A stretch of 21,640 nt of DNA from JAYRWD01 sp041918255 (GTDB lineage: Bacteria; Patescibacteriota; Dojkabacteria; B142; WJKM01). The notes under the pieces are model-generated. The model did not search any database. It worked only from the letters and a program-made list of their open reading frames with translations, and was not told the DNA's origin. The position numbers and the translations under genes were made by a program. Of this stretch, positions 7,143-14,409 are shown piece after piece. Where the stretch lies: positions 1 to 21,640 of the forward strand of contig JAYRWD010000033.1 of assembly GCA_041918255.1 (NCBI GenBank), read 5' to 3'. The stretch's first letter is position 1; each line of letters starts with the position of its first letter.

Positions 7143-7892
7143 CTAAGTGGGGAGAGTAATAATTTGCGGTTTTTTTCGGCCGACGATGATCATATGCTCA
7201 AAAGTAGCGCACATTCCTCCGTCTTTTGTGACTGTTGTCCATCCATCATTCAAAATTTCCACATCGTTATTGAATTCGCATACTTGGTTTTCAACGCATA
7301 GGACTAAATTTTCTTCTAATACCTCGCCAGTAGAGGGTTCGCCAAATCCAGGAAGTTTAATTCGTTCGTGCAGGGAACGACCGATTTCGTGACCTACAAA
7401 TTTTTTGACTACGCTAAATCCAGCTAGTTCAATCGTCATCTGTTGAGCATAGCCTATATCTCCCGTAGTCCTACCTGCAATAGCCTGTGCACAGCCTGCT
7501 TGTACCGAAATTCGAGCTGTTTCAAGTAATTTTTCATAGGTATCTTTTATCCTACCAACGCCCATACTTAGCGCTTGATCAGCATAGAAACCATTATAAA
7601 TACACCCGGTATCAATTGAAACAATATCGCCTTCTTTCACGATTTGTGTTTTTGATGGGATACAATGTACCACCTGTTCATTGATCATAAAGTTAATGGT
7701 CGCGGGGTAGCCATGATAACCTTTGAAAGCAGGCGTGACTTTATGTTTAGCATAAAATTCTTCCGCCTTTTGATTTATTTCTTCGCTATCTATCCCAGGC
7801 GCTACAAGAGATCGTAGATATAGAAGACACTCTGAATTTATTTTCGCTGCAGTTATTATGTTGTTACGTTCCTCTTTTGACTTTATAATCAT
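7143..7892 (-). CDS. map: Methionine aminopeptidase, type I
   Basis: Removes the initiator Met from new proteins; a cytoplasmic dinuclear metalloenzyme of 249 residues. All five metal ligands of the family are visible: Asp94 (SIDTG), Asp105 (FYADQ), His168 (GHEIG), Glu201 (CVENQ) and Glu232 (ATFEHMI). His76 (VVHCIPS) matches the substrate-binding His, and His175 lies in SLHE. Glu201 is followed by Asn where Pro is usual. I start at ATG 7892 (MIIKSKEE), the family's normal N-terminus; an open frame extends to 7940, but a TGATATAAT promoter box lies inside that extension, which argues against it. It is convergent with the receiver-like gene and divergent from ruvX. Confidence 0.95.
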   Translation of the reverse strand: MIIKSKEERNNIITAAKINSECLLYLRSLVAPGIDSEEINQKAEEFYAKHKVTPAFKGYHGYPATINFMINEQVVHCIPSKTQIVKEGDIVSIDTGCIYNGFYADQALSMGVGRIKDTYEKLLETARISVQAGCAQAIAGRTTGDIGYAQQMTIELAGFSVVKKFVGHEIGRSLHERIKLPGFGEPSTGEVLEENLVLCVENQVCEFNNDVEILNDGWTTVTKDGGMCATFEHMIIVGRKKPQIITLPT

Positions 7893-7926
7893 GTAGTAAA
7901 ATGGGAAAACCTTTAAATTACAGAAG

Positions 7927-7935
7927 ATTATATCA
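7927..7935 (-). promoter_or_regulatory. map: Extended -10 promoter (TGATATAAT) for map
   Basis: On the minus strand the bases read TGATATAAT, a perfect -10 with the TGn extension that can replace a -35 box. Transcription would begin near 7920, giving a leader of about 28 nt before the ATG at 7892. No clear TTGACA lies 17 bp upstream. Supports the shorter map start. Confidence 0.55.
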
Positions 7936-7943
7936 ATCATTAC

Positions 7944-8381
7944 GTGAAAATACTTGCAATTGATTATGGTTTCGCCAAAACCGGCATAGCTATCTCAGAC
8001 GAGCTTGGCATAGGGGCACAAGCGCTGGGGGTTATCAAATGCGACGATTTATCCGAGCTTATTACAAAAGTATTGAGACATATCGCGTTGCATAAACCCG
8101 AAATTATTCTTGTGGGTTTGCCTATACAGTTAGATATGGTATCGCTCAAGATTCGGAACCCTCAACTGTTTAATTTTATAGATATGTTGAAGGGAAACCT
8201 TCTCAAGCGTGGCAATGCCGAAATGAAGATATTGGGATGGGACGAAAGCTATACTACGCGATTGGCGGAGAAGGGTAATACTAGGGCGTATAATCTAAAG
8301 CATGGCGATAGTGGAGCGGCATGTATACTGCTTCAAGAATATCTAACCTCTCCCGACCGGGATGAGGCGATACAATTATAA
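7944..8381 (+). CDS. ruvX: RuvX/YqgF-family putative Holliday junction resolvase (pre-16S rRNA nuclease)
   Basis: RNase H-fold nuclease family implicated in 16S rRNA 5'-end maturation and/or Holliday junction processing. Seen in 145 residues: the N-terminal strand ILAIDYGFAKTGIAISD with catalytic Asp7, VGLP at 57-60, WDESYTT at 99-105 with the second acidic site, and HGDSGAACILLQEYL at 120-134 with the third Asp (122). All three acidic positions are present. The start is GTG at 7944, directly at the first strand and 51 bp from the divergent map start. It is the first gene of a co-directional set with mltG, which starts 19 bp downstream; these two families often adjoin in bacteria. Confidence 0.9.
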   Translation: MKILAIDYGFAKTGIAISDELGIGAQALGVIKCDDLSELITKVLRHIALHKPEIILVGLPIQLDMVSLKIRNPQLFNFIDMLKGNLLKRGNAEMKILGWDESYTTRLAEKGNTRAYNLKHGDSGAACILLQEYLTSPDRDEAIQL

Positions 8382-8400
8382 TTTTAATTAACATAGAATT

Positions 8401-9459
8401 ATGCAACGTAGGAATAAGGTGGCACTTAACAGGTACTGGTTAATCATATTTGGGCTCGTATCGGTGGCGATGATATTTGTTATAGTTCGTATGTTTTATT
8501 TTCCAATCACAACGGACAAATCTGTTTATCATTTCCGAATAAATACTGGAGAGAGTTTTTCGCAGGTCGCTCAGCGGTTAGAAAGGGAAGGCATAGTAGT
8601 TAATAAAACTTTGTTCCTTATTTTTGCGAAACTAAGGGGAGAAGAGAATGATATAAAAGCAGGAGATCATAAACTCACTAGGGATATGTCACTGGATAAA
8701 ATCTTAGATGAATTCGTGGTTACACCTAAAGATGATTCAGTTTGGGTGACTATACCAGAAGGTCTGCGCTATGATGAAGTCGCCACCATCTTTGACAATG
8801 CTTTCACGAATGTGGAAGGGAGAAAGTTTTCGACGGAAGAGTTTATGAAATATGGTTCGGATCCGTGGTTAAATCTGGGCAATTTTGAACAAATTAATGC
8901 AGAATTTAGTTTAGATTTACCCCGGGGTCAGAGTATCGAAGGGTTCCTATTCCCGGACACATATAACCTGAAAGCTGATACGTCCGCAGAGACGGTATTC
9001 AAATTACTGTTGTCAACCTTTAAACAAAAATATTCACAGCTGGAAGTTAATAAAGTTTTGGGCAAGGAAAGGTCAACGTATGAGATAGTTACCATGGCTT
9101 CAATGCTTGAACGCGAAGCATTCAATTCCGAAGAGGCTGATTATATTGCCGACATATTGTGGCGTAGACTGGATCAAGGAATGTCGCTTGGGGTAGATGC
9201 AACGCTTCTATATGAGCAGAAAGATTGGAAGGCAAATTTGACCTACGCGATTTTGGGTAAACCAAGTAGATATAATACACGTCTTAATCTTGGTCTTCCT
9301 CCTACCCCAATCGCAAATCCGGGGTTAGAAACACTCACAAGCGCAGTGAATCCTTTCCCTAACGAATACTATTATTACTTACATGATAATGATGGGGAAG
9401 TGCATTATGCGAAAACCTTGGCCGAACATAATAGAAATGTCTCGCAATATCTAAATTAA
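8401..9459 (+). CDS. mltG: Endolytic peptidoglycan transglycosylase MltG (YceG-like)
   Basis: Inner-membrane lytic transglycosylase that cleaves nascent glycan strands and is thought to set their length. Of 352 residues, 1-11 are a basic cytoplasmic tail, a membrane helix spans about 12-34, a LysM-like segment (INTGESFSQVAQRLEREGIV) follows at 47-66, and the catalytic domain has EGFLFPDTY at 180-188, ASMLEREA with candidate catalytic Glu237, GVDATLLY at 264-271, and YNTRLNLGLPPTPIANPG at 291-308, all family hallmarks. Length is normal. It sits between ruvX and a serine hydrolase gene set, giving a peptidoglycan theme to this strand. No Shine-Dalgarno is visible before the ATG. Confidence 0.95.
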   Translation: MQRRNKVALNRYWLIIFGLVSVAMIFVIVRMFYFPITTDKSVYHFRINTGESFSQVAQRLEREGIVVNKTLFLIFAKLRGEENDIKAGDHKLTRDMSLDKILDEFVVTPKDDSVWVTIPEGLRYDEVATIFDNAFTNVEGRKFSTEEFMKYGSDPWLNLGNFEQINAEFSLDLPRGQSIEGFLFPDTYNLKADTSAETVFKLLLSTFKQKYSQLEVNKVLGKERSTYEIVTMASMLEREAFNSEEADYIADILWRRLDQGMSLGVDATLLYEQKDWKANLTYAILGKPSRYNTRLNLGLPPTPIANPGLETLTSAVNPFPNEYYYYLHDNDGEVHYAKTLAEHNRNVSQYLN

Positions 9460-9575
9460 TGATTTGCGAAGATGTCTGTTTTCCTATACGATATATTGCA
9501 GATGAGTGTTAGTCAAATGATTATCCTGATGAAGTAGGTCAAATATTTTTAGCTTGTTTACTAATATTTCTCAGC

Positions 9576-9914
9576 TTGGATTATATAAGTCAGATTAAAC
9601 CCAAAACAGTACTAAAGTTTTCTACTTCTCTGAATACGAGAAAAGCGATCGTGGTCTTCTTCATTGTGGTGATAATGTTTTTTTTACCAATAAACGTTTA
9701 TGAATATATAAGTCTGCGCGAAATTGAAAGTACGGGTCAGGTGGCGGGTATATACACTCAAAACTTTTCGGGTGATAGCACTGTGCAATCCGAAACATTC
9801 AAAAATAGTCCAGGGAAGAACCTGCTAGGGCTGGGAGTATTTTTTATATCTTTCGCGGGTATTGGGGGAATGGCATACGTATTATTTGCTTCTTCCGACA
9901 CTAAGAAAAAATAA
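9576..9914 (+). CDS. Two-TM membrane protein, unrecognised
   Basis: 112 residues: a polar head (about 1-22), a hydrophobic helix at about 23-44 (VVFFIVVIMFFLPI), a short extracytoplasmic loop rich in Ser/Thr/Asn, a second helix at about 84-105, and a basic C-terminus (DTKKK). I know no family for it. The first canonical start is TTG at 9576; the frame is open back to a TAG just upstream of 9513 and that stretch is also hydrophobic, so the true start is unsure. The stop is one base before the ATG of the serine hydrolase, strong evidence that both are translated together. It may assist the membrane-bound hydrolase, but that rests only on position. Confidence 0.6.
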   Translation: MDYISQIKPKTVLKFSTSLNTRKAIVVFFIVVIMFFLPINVYEYISLREIESTGQVAGIYTQNFSGDSTVQSETFKNSPGKNLLGLGVFFISFAGIGGMAYVLFASSDTKKK

Positions 9915-9915
9915 A

Positions 9916-10947
9916 ATGTTTTTTGGTTCAGATATAAAAGTCAAACGAATATTAAAAAGGGCTCTAGAAGTATTTCTAGTTAGTGTTTTATTTTTTGCTA
10001 TTGTTGGTGCAATATGGATCTTATCTGCAGTGTGGATAAATAGAGCAAGGGAAAATGTTGTATTACTCGACATAGATAAGATAAATGGTGCCGGGGCATT
10101 TCAAAACCCAGAGCTTCAAGATATTGAGATTAAGCCTGACGATATCTCATATGGAACTTATGAACTTAAATCAATTTTGGAACCAATACAGGGTAGATTT
10201 GAAGGTATTTCGGACATCTATTACAAAGATTTATTAACAGGTACTCGGATTGAGATTGGAGATAGATTAAACTATCCCCCCGCTAGCACATTCAAACTTT
10301 ACACAGCAATATTGACTTTACGAAGCGTGGAAGCGGGTGATATCAGTATGGGCGCAGGTGTTAAACTTTCACCCGGACTTTTCGTCTCCGGGGTCGGAAC
10401 TTATTACAAAGAGGACGATATTGGTTCGGTATATAGTGTTGCAAATATATTGCGTCAGATGATAGTACTCTCTGACAACACAGCTCAATCTATGCTTTTT
10501 GCATTGCTTGGTCGAGACCATATTGAAGATAGGCTAAAGAATGAACTTGGATTAACTTCTACTTCTCTAGATACTTTTCTAACTACTGTCTATGATATGG
10601 GCAAAACGTTGGAAAACGTATATCAGCATCAAGTTCTGTCTGCAGAGAATTCAACATATTTGCTTAATCTACTGAAAAAGACTCAGATCACAGATAGGAT
10701 TCGTAAGGGGGTTCCAGAAGGAACAATAGTCGCAAATAAGGGTGGGACACTGGATGGATATAAACACGATGCTGCAATAATTTACTCCCCTTCGGGTCCA
10801 TATATTTTGGTGGTTTTTACTCATTATGATAACGAGCAAAAGTCGGTAGAATTTATACAAAGAGTAAGCAGTGAAGTCTGGAACTATAGGATGGATAGGT
10901 CATTACAGGAATCGTATGAAAAGAGATCAGTTTACCCGGAATTGTAA
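9916..10947 (+). CDS. Membrane-anchored class A beta-lactamase-like serine hydrolase
   Basis: 343 residues. A basic head and one membrane helix (about 16-40) precede a large extracytoplasmic domain of the serine beta-lactamase/penicillin-binding protein fold. Catalytic motifs: STFK with Ser124 and Lys127, SDN at 186-188, and KGG at 275-277 in place of KTG. The omega-loop Glu that class A enzymes use to hydrolyse the acyl-enzyme is not seen: the chain goes from the LGL segment at 211-213 almost directly into the next helix. It may therefore be a peptidoglycan-related acyltransferase or carboxypeptidase, or inactive, and not a resistance enzyme. ATG at 9916 is chosen because it follows the upstream stop by one base; a frame to 9862 overlaps that gene. 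Neighbour mltG supports a cell-wall role. Confidence 0.82.
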   Translation: MFFGSDIKVKRILKRALEVFLVSVLFFAIVGAIWILSAVWINRARENVVLLDIDKINGAGAFQNPELQDIEIKPDDISYGTYELKSILEPIQGRFEGISDIYYKDLLTGTRIEIGDRLNYPPASTFKLYTAILTLRSVEAGDISMGAGVKLSPGLFVSGVGTYYKEDDIGSVYSVANILRQMIVLSDNTAQSMLFALLGRDHIEDRLKNELGLTSTSLDTFLTTVYDMGKTLENVYQHQVLSAENSTYLLNLLKKTQITDRIRKGVPEGTIVANKGGTLDGYKHDAAIIYSPSGPYILVVFTHYDNEQKSVEFIQRVSSEVWNYRMDRSLQESYEKRSVYPEL

Positions 10948-11208
10948 TGTAGATGAATTTTTCCCCACGATCTGAGTGCAATGAATCTTAACTTTGCCTA
11001 GACTAGTTTGTGTTGTAACTTTATGTGGAAGTAATCGGTTCATGAAGATGGTTAATGAAATGTTTTAGTCCAACCGAAGATTCGCGCGACTATTGCTTTT
11101 GTGGTCACGTTACCGAGTTTTTGTTTTATTTTAGTTACTTTAAAGTCCATGAAACACGAGATACACATCAAACAAATGTTTCGGACATATATCCCGTTCA
11201 CGCTTAGA

Positions 11209-11613
11209 TTATCTGTTTAAATAAGTAATTGTCAGTTGCAAACTGGTTGCAAACGTTCCCCAGAGGAGATAGGGGATATTCGCATAGGCGATCCAACGGA
11301 GATGGGGCGAAACATGCCAGATTGCATAAAGTGCCCAGATAAGTGTTCCCACAACGAGCAAAATATCGAGCGATGCTAAAAGATTATTTTTCAGAATAAA
11401 TTGAATTGATGTGAAGATAAGATTAAAAAAGAGGTTAAGTGCGAAAGGCAAAGCTGCGATCCATGGAATTTGTTTAGTAAATGCTTTATAAAACACAGTG
11501 CCAAAAGAGATAATAATGATTGCATATAGAAGCGTCCAAACGGGTCCGAAGATCCATGCGGGTGGAGACCGTGCCGGTTTTATTAGCTGTGAGTACCAAT
11601 TGTATGTATCCAT
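11209..11613 (-). CDS. tspO: Short TspO/MBR-family membrane protein
   Basis: TspO (translocator protein family) binds porphyrins and related tetrapyrroles in the membrane. The 134 residues carry the family core: WYSQLIKPARSPPAWIFGPVWTLLY at the N-terminus, ALNLFFNLIF in the next helix, and a final helix with PYLLWGTFATSLQLTI. Four hydrophobic helices are visible at about 21-41, 50-73, 77-101 and 107-131. Normal TspO has five; the first, which precedes the WY..L.KP motif, is absent. An in-frame TAA three codons before the ATG shows that no longer start exists. The 3' end of the mRNA is not marked by a clear terminator. It is the last gene of a minus-strand series. Confidence 0.88.
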   Translation of the reverse strand: MDTYNWYSQLIKPARSPPAWIFGPVWTLLYAIIIISFGTVFYKAFTKQIPWIAALPFALNLFFNLIFTSIQFILKNNLLASLDILLVVGTLIWALYAIWHVSPHLRWIAYANIPYLLWGTFATSLQLTITYLNR

Positions 11614-11629
11614 AAGGTTTTATTAATAA

Positions 11630-11974
11630 TTAATGAGGAAAAAGTAATTCCGCCAACAAAAATAATATAAATAACGCCCCGAGCATAGTAGTGACATAAA
11701 CCAAACTCGATTGTTCCTTTTGTTTAATAATTGCCACCAGCCCTACTAAAAAGGCAAAAGTTTCTGAAACCATAACAAATAGAATGGGGAGAGCTAGTGC
11801 TGGTCTAAGGTCAATATCTTCCCAGATGGTATTTCCTGCGGGAGCTGATTCGTACAAAAAGTTTGAGAGACTTGGAACAATAAAAAATAAAGCTAGCATT
11901 GTGGCAGTTAACCCGAGTGACCATTTTCCTAATATAGTTTTGGGCAAAAGACCCTTTTGTTGAGGTTCATTCAT
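11630..11974 (-). CDS. Three-TM membrane protein, PKTxxGKWS family (copy 1)
   Basis: 114 residues. A polar head ends in LLPKTILGKWSLGL, followed by hydrophobic helices at about 23-42, 58-82 and 91-112. It is related to the protein encoded at 12193-12510: both have PKTxxGKWS just before the first helix and an ESS/QSS-LVYV segment before the last. The function is unknown. There is no catalytic motif. It ends 16 bp upstream of tspO, which suggests one transcript. Start ATG at 11974 lacks a Shine-Dalgarno. Confidence 0.7.
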   Translation of the reverse strand: MNEPQQKGLLPKTILGKWSLGLTATMLALFFIVPSLSNFLYESAPAGNTIWEDIDLRPALALPILFVMVSETFAFLVGLVAIIKQKEQSSLVYVTTMLGALFILFLLAELLFPH

Positions 11975-12008
11975 TGGTAAACAAATTTAACAGAGACAAT
12001 TGTTGTAG

Positions 12009-12131
12009 TTATTTTGTATCTTTTGATAGGTATGAACTTGATAAAAATCTATCTGGGAATTCACCGAACATCTCTCTGGCTGTAGAACATTGAGTTTTAA
12101 ATCTTTTCATATTTTCCTGATTATTTTCCAT
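12009..12131 (-). CDS. Doubtful 40-aa ORF
   Basis: Open frame of 40 codons between the two 3-TM genes. The frame extends back to an ATG at 12239, but that would overlap the upstream gene by 47 bp and encode a hydrophobic, Phe/Leu-rich chain; the ATG at 12131 (MENNQENMKRF) avoids the overlap. The short form is polar and basic at the start and ends SKDTK. No recognised family and no ribosome binding site. It may be chance; I list it because the 218-bp gap is otherwise empty. Confidence 0.2.
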   Translation of the reverse strand: MENNQENMKRFKTQCSTAREMFGEFPDRFLSSSYLSKDTK

Positions 12132-12192
12132 ACGCGATATATTTTTTAATGCAAGAAAAATATTTTCCAATAAATTAAACCATACTAGATAG

Positions 12193-12510
12193 TTAGTCGC
12201 TGATAAATAAACTATGAAAGAGAACGAAAATAATTGCAATCAACCCTATTCCAATGGATACATATACAAGTACTGAAGACTCATTATATTTTCGTATAGA
12301 TCTAATGCCTAGGATAAAAGCCATGATGGTAGTGAAAAATGCGATTGGAACGGTTATATCCCACCAGCGATCATTATAGGAGAAAATACCGAAACCATTA
12401 ACGAGCAGAATAGAGACCCCGATAATAACCAAGAAAATGATATTTAATTTCACTGACCACTTTCCTTGGTTGGTTTTTGGAAAAAAATATGATTGTGGTA
12501 GTATGTTCAT
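12193..12510 (-). CDS. Three-TM membrane protein, PKTxxGKWS family (copy 2)
   Basis: 105 residues with the same plan as the gene at 11630-11974: FFPKTNQGKWSVKL before the first helix, then hydrophobic segments at about 22-42, 52-70 and 80-100, with ESSVLVYV before the last. The loop between helices 1 and 2 differs (SYNDRWWDI against a longer acidic loop in copy 1). Divergence is high, so the pair is old or under relaxed constraint. Function unknown. It begins 24 bp after the stop of the anchored M23-like gene, in the same direction. Confidence 0.7.
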   Translation of the reverse strand: MNILPQSYFFPKTNQGKWSVKLNIIFLVIIGVSILLVNGFGIFSYNDRWWDITVPIAFFTTIMAFILGIRSIRKYNESSVLVYVSIGIGLIAIIFVLFHSLFISD

Positions 12511-12534
12511 GTTTTGATACTGGGAATAATTTTT

Positions 12535-13794
12535 TTATCTTTCATAATAAAATGGCCTGGAAAATGTTTCATTTGTTCCACAAACGCCGCTCTTTATCTC
12601 TGCCTTGAGATGATGATCATCCATTAATTCAACTATAAGTTTGCCTTGCGCGCTCCATTGTCCAGATGTTTCATAGCAATAGACTACTCCGTCGGCTTTA
12701 ACTTCGCTCGGTTCTCGATTGACTTTGCCACTGCGTGTTGGTTGGAAAAAGACAACGCCCGATTTCCCTGAAGCCAAATCTCCCCCAACCGAAATTTCAC
12801 CCAGGGTAGTGTCAATATTATTATGGAGAAAAGCCAGACCTCCGTTAAATTTAGCGTTATCATCATCCTCGGGAGTTTTTTTGGAAAACCACATACCCTG
12901 AATCGTGCCAACAAGATCTTGATCAACCTGTCCGCATAATGGTTCACCATTGCGCGCTACAAAATAACCCGGCGCTTCTCTATCTATTACCTTCTTGCCA
13001 TTTTCTTCGCGTGTTTCATATTCCCAGCGCCCGAATTTAGCTTCAAATAACCTTCTCAAATCGTTCGAGTATAAATCAAACGGACACATAATATGCGCAT
13101 AACGGTTATCATTATAATATTCCCAGTTTGTTTGAGAGGGCGGATCGACATTGTAGTTGGCTGCCCAAATTTCAAAAGGCAAAGTGGGATCTTCTGATTC
13201 TGGGTGAGGTACGTTCCATACCCAACCAATTTGTTGTCCTGATTTCACTGGAATAGAAACTTTGTAATAGCATTGGCCTTCAGCCAAAGACCCATGCCCA
13301 TCCTTTCTGATACCTCGTTTACAGTCCTTTTCTCCTTGCCGTGCTACTTCGAACTTGATTGAATCAACTACATCATTGTAATTTGCGAAATCGAGTTCAA
13401 GTCCATCACAGACTATATATTTGATGGTATATCCCTCAACTTCGTAATTTCCGGAACTTTTTTCTTTTGAAATTGTTGTAATTTGGGTAATGGTCGCATC
13501 GGCAGGAGCACCCATTGATATCTTTCCGTTGTAGTTTGTTTGGAAATAGATGTGATCTACCGGCGAAGTATGTCCCGGCGGATTGATATTTCCAAGAGGG
13601 GTAAGAGCAGCAATATACTGTGGATCCATGAGTGGGTACGTCAAGATGCCGGAAAGATTATTGGGGCAGGGTGGAATGCCGATTCCCACATCCGTTCTGA
13701 TAATTTTTCCCCGCGGAGTTAGCATTATAAAGACGAGAATGGCTATTAGGATAACTGTTATCGAAGAAAAAGTGAAGATGATTACTTTTTTCAT
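12535..13794 (-). CDS. Membrane-anchored exported protein with degenerate M23 (LytM)-like segment
   Basis: 419 residues. An N-terminal KK followed by a hydrophobic helix (about 4-26) looks like a signal anchor; the rest should lie outside the membrane. Residues 66-100 (LGNINPPGHTSPVDHIYF, then GAPADATITQI) resemble the start of an M23 metallopeptidase domain, where His75 and Asp80 could be the first metal ligands and 'GAPADATI' the usual A.adG.V strand. The second HxH motif is not found, so peptidase activity is doubtful. The C-terminal half (about 290-419) is a beta-rich, Gly-rich region with WSAQGKLIVEL. Several Cys residues (43, 129, 158 and later) could form disulfides. Function unknown; I infer a cell-surface role. 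It leads the operon with the 3-TM genes and tspO. Confidence 0.7.
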   Translation of the reverse strand: MKKVIIFTFSSITVILIAILVFIMLTPRGKIIRTDVGIGIPPCPNNLSGILTYPLMDPQYIAALTPLGNINPPGHTSPVDHIYFQTNYNGKISMGAPADATITQITTISKEKSSGNYEVEGYTIKYIVCDGLELDFANYNDVVDSIKFEVARQGEKDCKRGIRKDGHGSLAEGQCYYKVSIPVKSGQQIGWVWNVPHPESEDPTLPFEIWAANYNVDPPSQTNWEYYNDNRYAHIMCPFDLYSNDLRRLFEAKFGRWEYETREENGKKVIDREAPGYFVARNGEPLCGQVDQDLVGTIQGMWFSKKTPEDDDNAKFNGGLAFLHNNIDTTLGEISVGGDLASGKSGVVFFQPTRSGKVNREPSEVKADGVVYCYETSGQWSAQGKLIVELMDDHHLKAEIKSGVCGTNETFSRPFYYER

Positions 13795-13950
13795 ACTATT
13801 TTAATAATCTAGACACCCACATACTGAATAGTTAGAATGTATTCATTACAAAATTTGATTCCATGTAAGCTTGTTTAAGAAAATAATATTCAGAAATTTT
13901 TTTGATTTGAAGTTTTTGGATATTTTCGCTCAATGGATTGATCATACTAT

Positions 13951-14104
13951 AGACTTCATGCGAAACTAAATTTTCTATGTCACCCTTCCCGTCCCGGACT
14001 ATATTCGGGAAGCTTGTCGAATGATGAAAATATAATAGTGTCGCACTTCGACGGGCTCAGTGTGACACGCATTTGTTGTCTTTATCGAGTTTCGCATGAA
14101 ATCT
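13951..14104. repeat. MITE-like element with terminal inverted repeats
   Basis: The ends are 17-bp inverted repeats with one mismatch: AGACTTCATGCGAAACT (13951-13967) and AGTTTCGCATGAAATCT (14088-14104), of which 13 bp (TTCATGCGAAACT) are perfect. Inside is a second nested symmetry: a left half with GTCACCC and AGCTTGTCGAA and a right half with TTCGACGGGCTC and GTGTGAC. No coding frame lies within, so it is non-autonomous. A target-site duplication is not clear. Copy number elsewhere in the genome is unknown, so 'mobile' is inferred. Confidence 0.5.
14038..14068. repeat. Hairpin inside the inverted-repeat element
   Basis: GTGTCGCAC (14038-14046) pairs fully with GTGTGACAC (14060-14068) through nine pairs including one G-T wobble, around a 13-nt loop TTCGACGGGCTCA. 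No T-run follows on either side, so it is not a typical terminator. The loop carries a TTCGAC..GCTCA motif that I recall from short dispersed repeats in many environmental genomes; that similarity is from memory. Confidence 0.5.
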
Positions 14105-14409
14105 TATTTTGTTCTTGATAAATTCATATTCTTTATTCGTTCTATATTCGCACAGATACGAGACAAATTTTTATCGCTTTCATCTTGCACAATTATAATA
14201 TAGCATTTATTTTGGACTTATATGAACTTGCCTACACTATGATTTCGAACCTATTCCAGTTTGGCTTTTGTATAACGCAATCACAAAAGTGATATGAGTG
14301 TTAATTCTCTCAATTGTCTTGCCGGATACAATAGGTTCAAAGCATCATCATCAATTAATATTAATCTCGATGTACATGAGGGATTCGAAAGTTTCATATA
14401 CACATGTAA

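Larger units (their letters stand above)
13795..14409. other. Gene-poor intergenic stretch
   Basis: 615 bp with no convincing coding frame on either strand. It holds the 154-bp inverted-repeat element at 13951-14104 and, further on, a 9-bp perfect inverted repeat (GAACCTATT at 14247-14255 and AATAGGTTC at 14330-14338). It separates the 419-residue protein gene from the broken HAD gene. I see no tRNA, terminator with a T-run, or CRISPR-like repeat in it. Confidence 0.6.

Noticed and set aside
7893..7940. N-terminal extension of methionine aminopeptidase
   Set aside because: The family starts at MIIKSKEE, and an extended -10 box lies within the extension.
9916..10947. Antibiotic-resistance beta-lactamase
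   Set aside because: The fold motifs are present but the class A deacylating Glu is not seen, and the neighbours concern peptidoglycan, so I do not call it a resistance gene.
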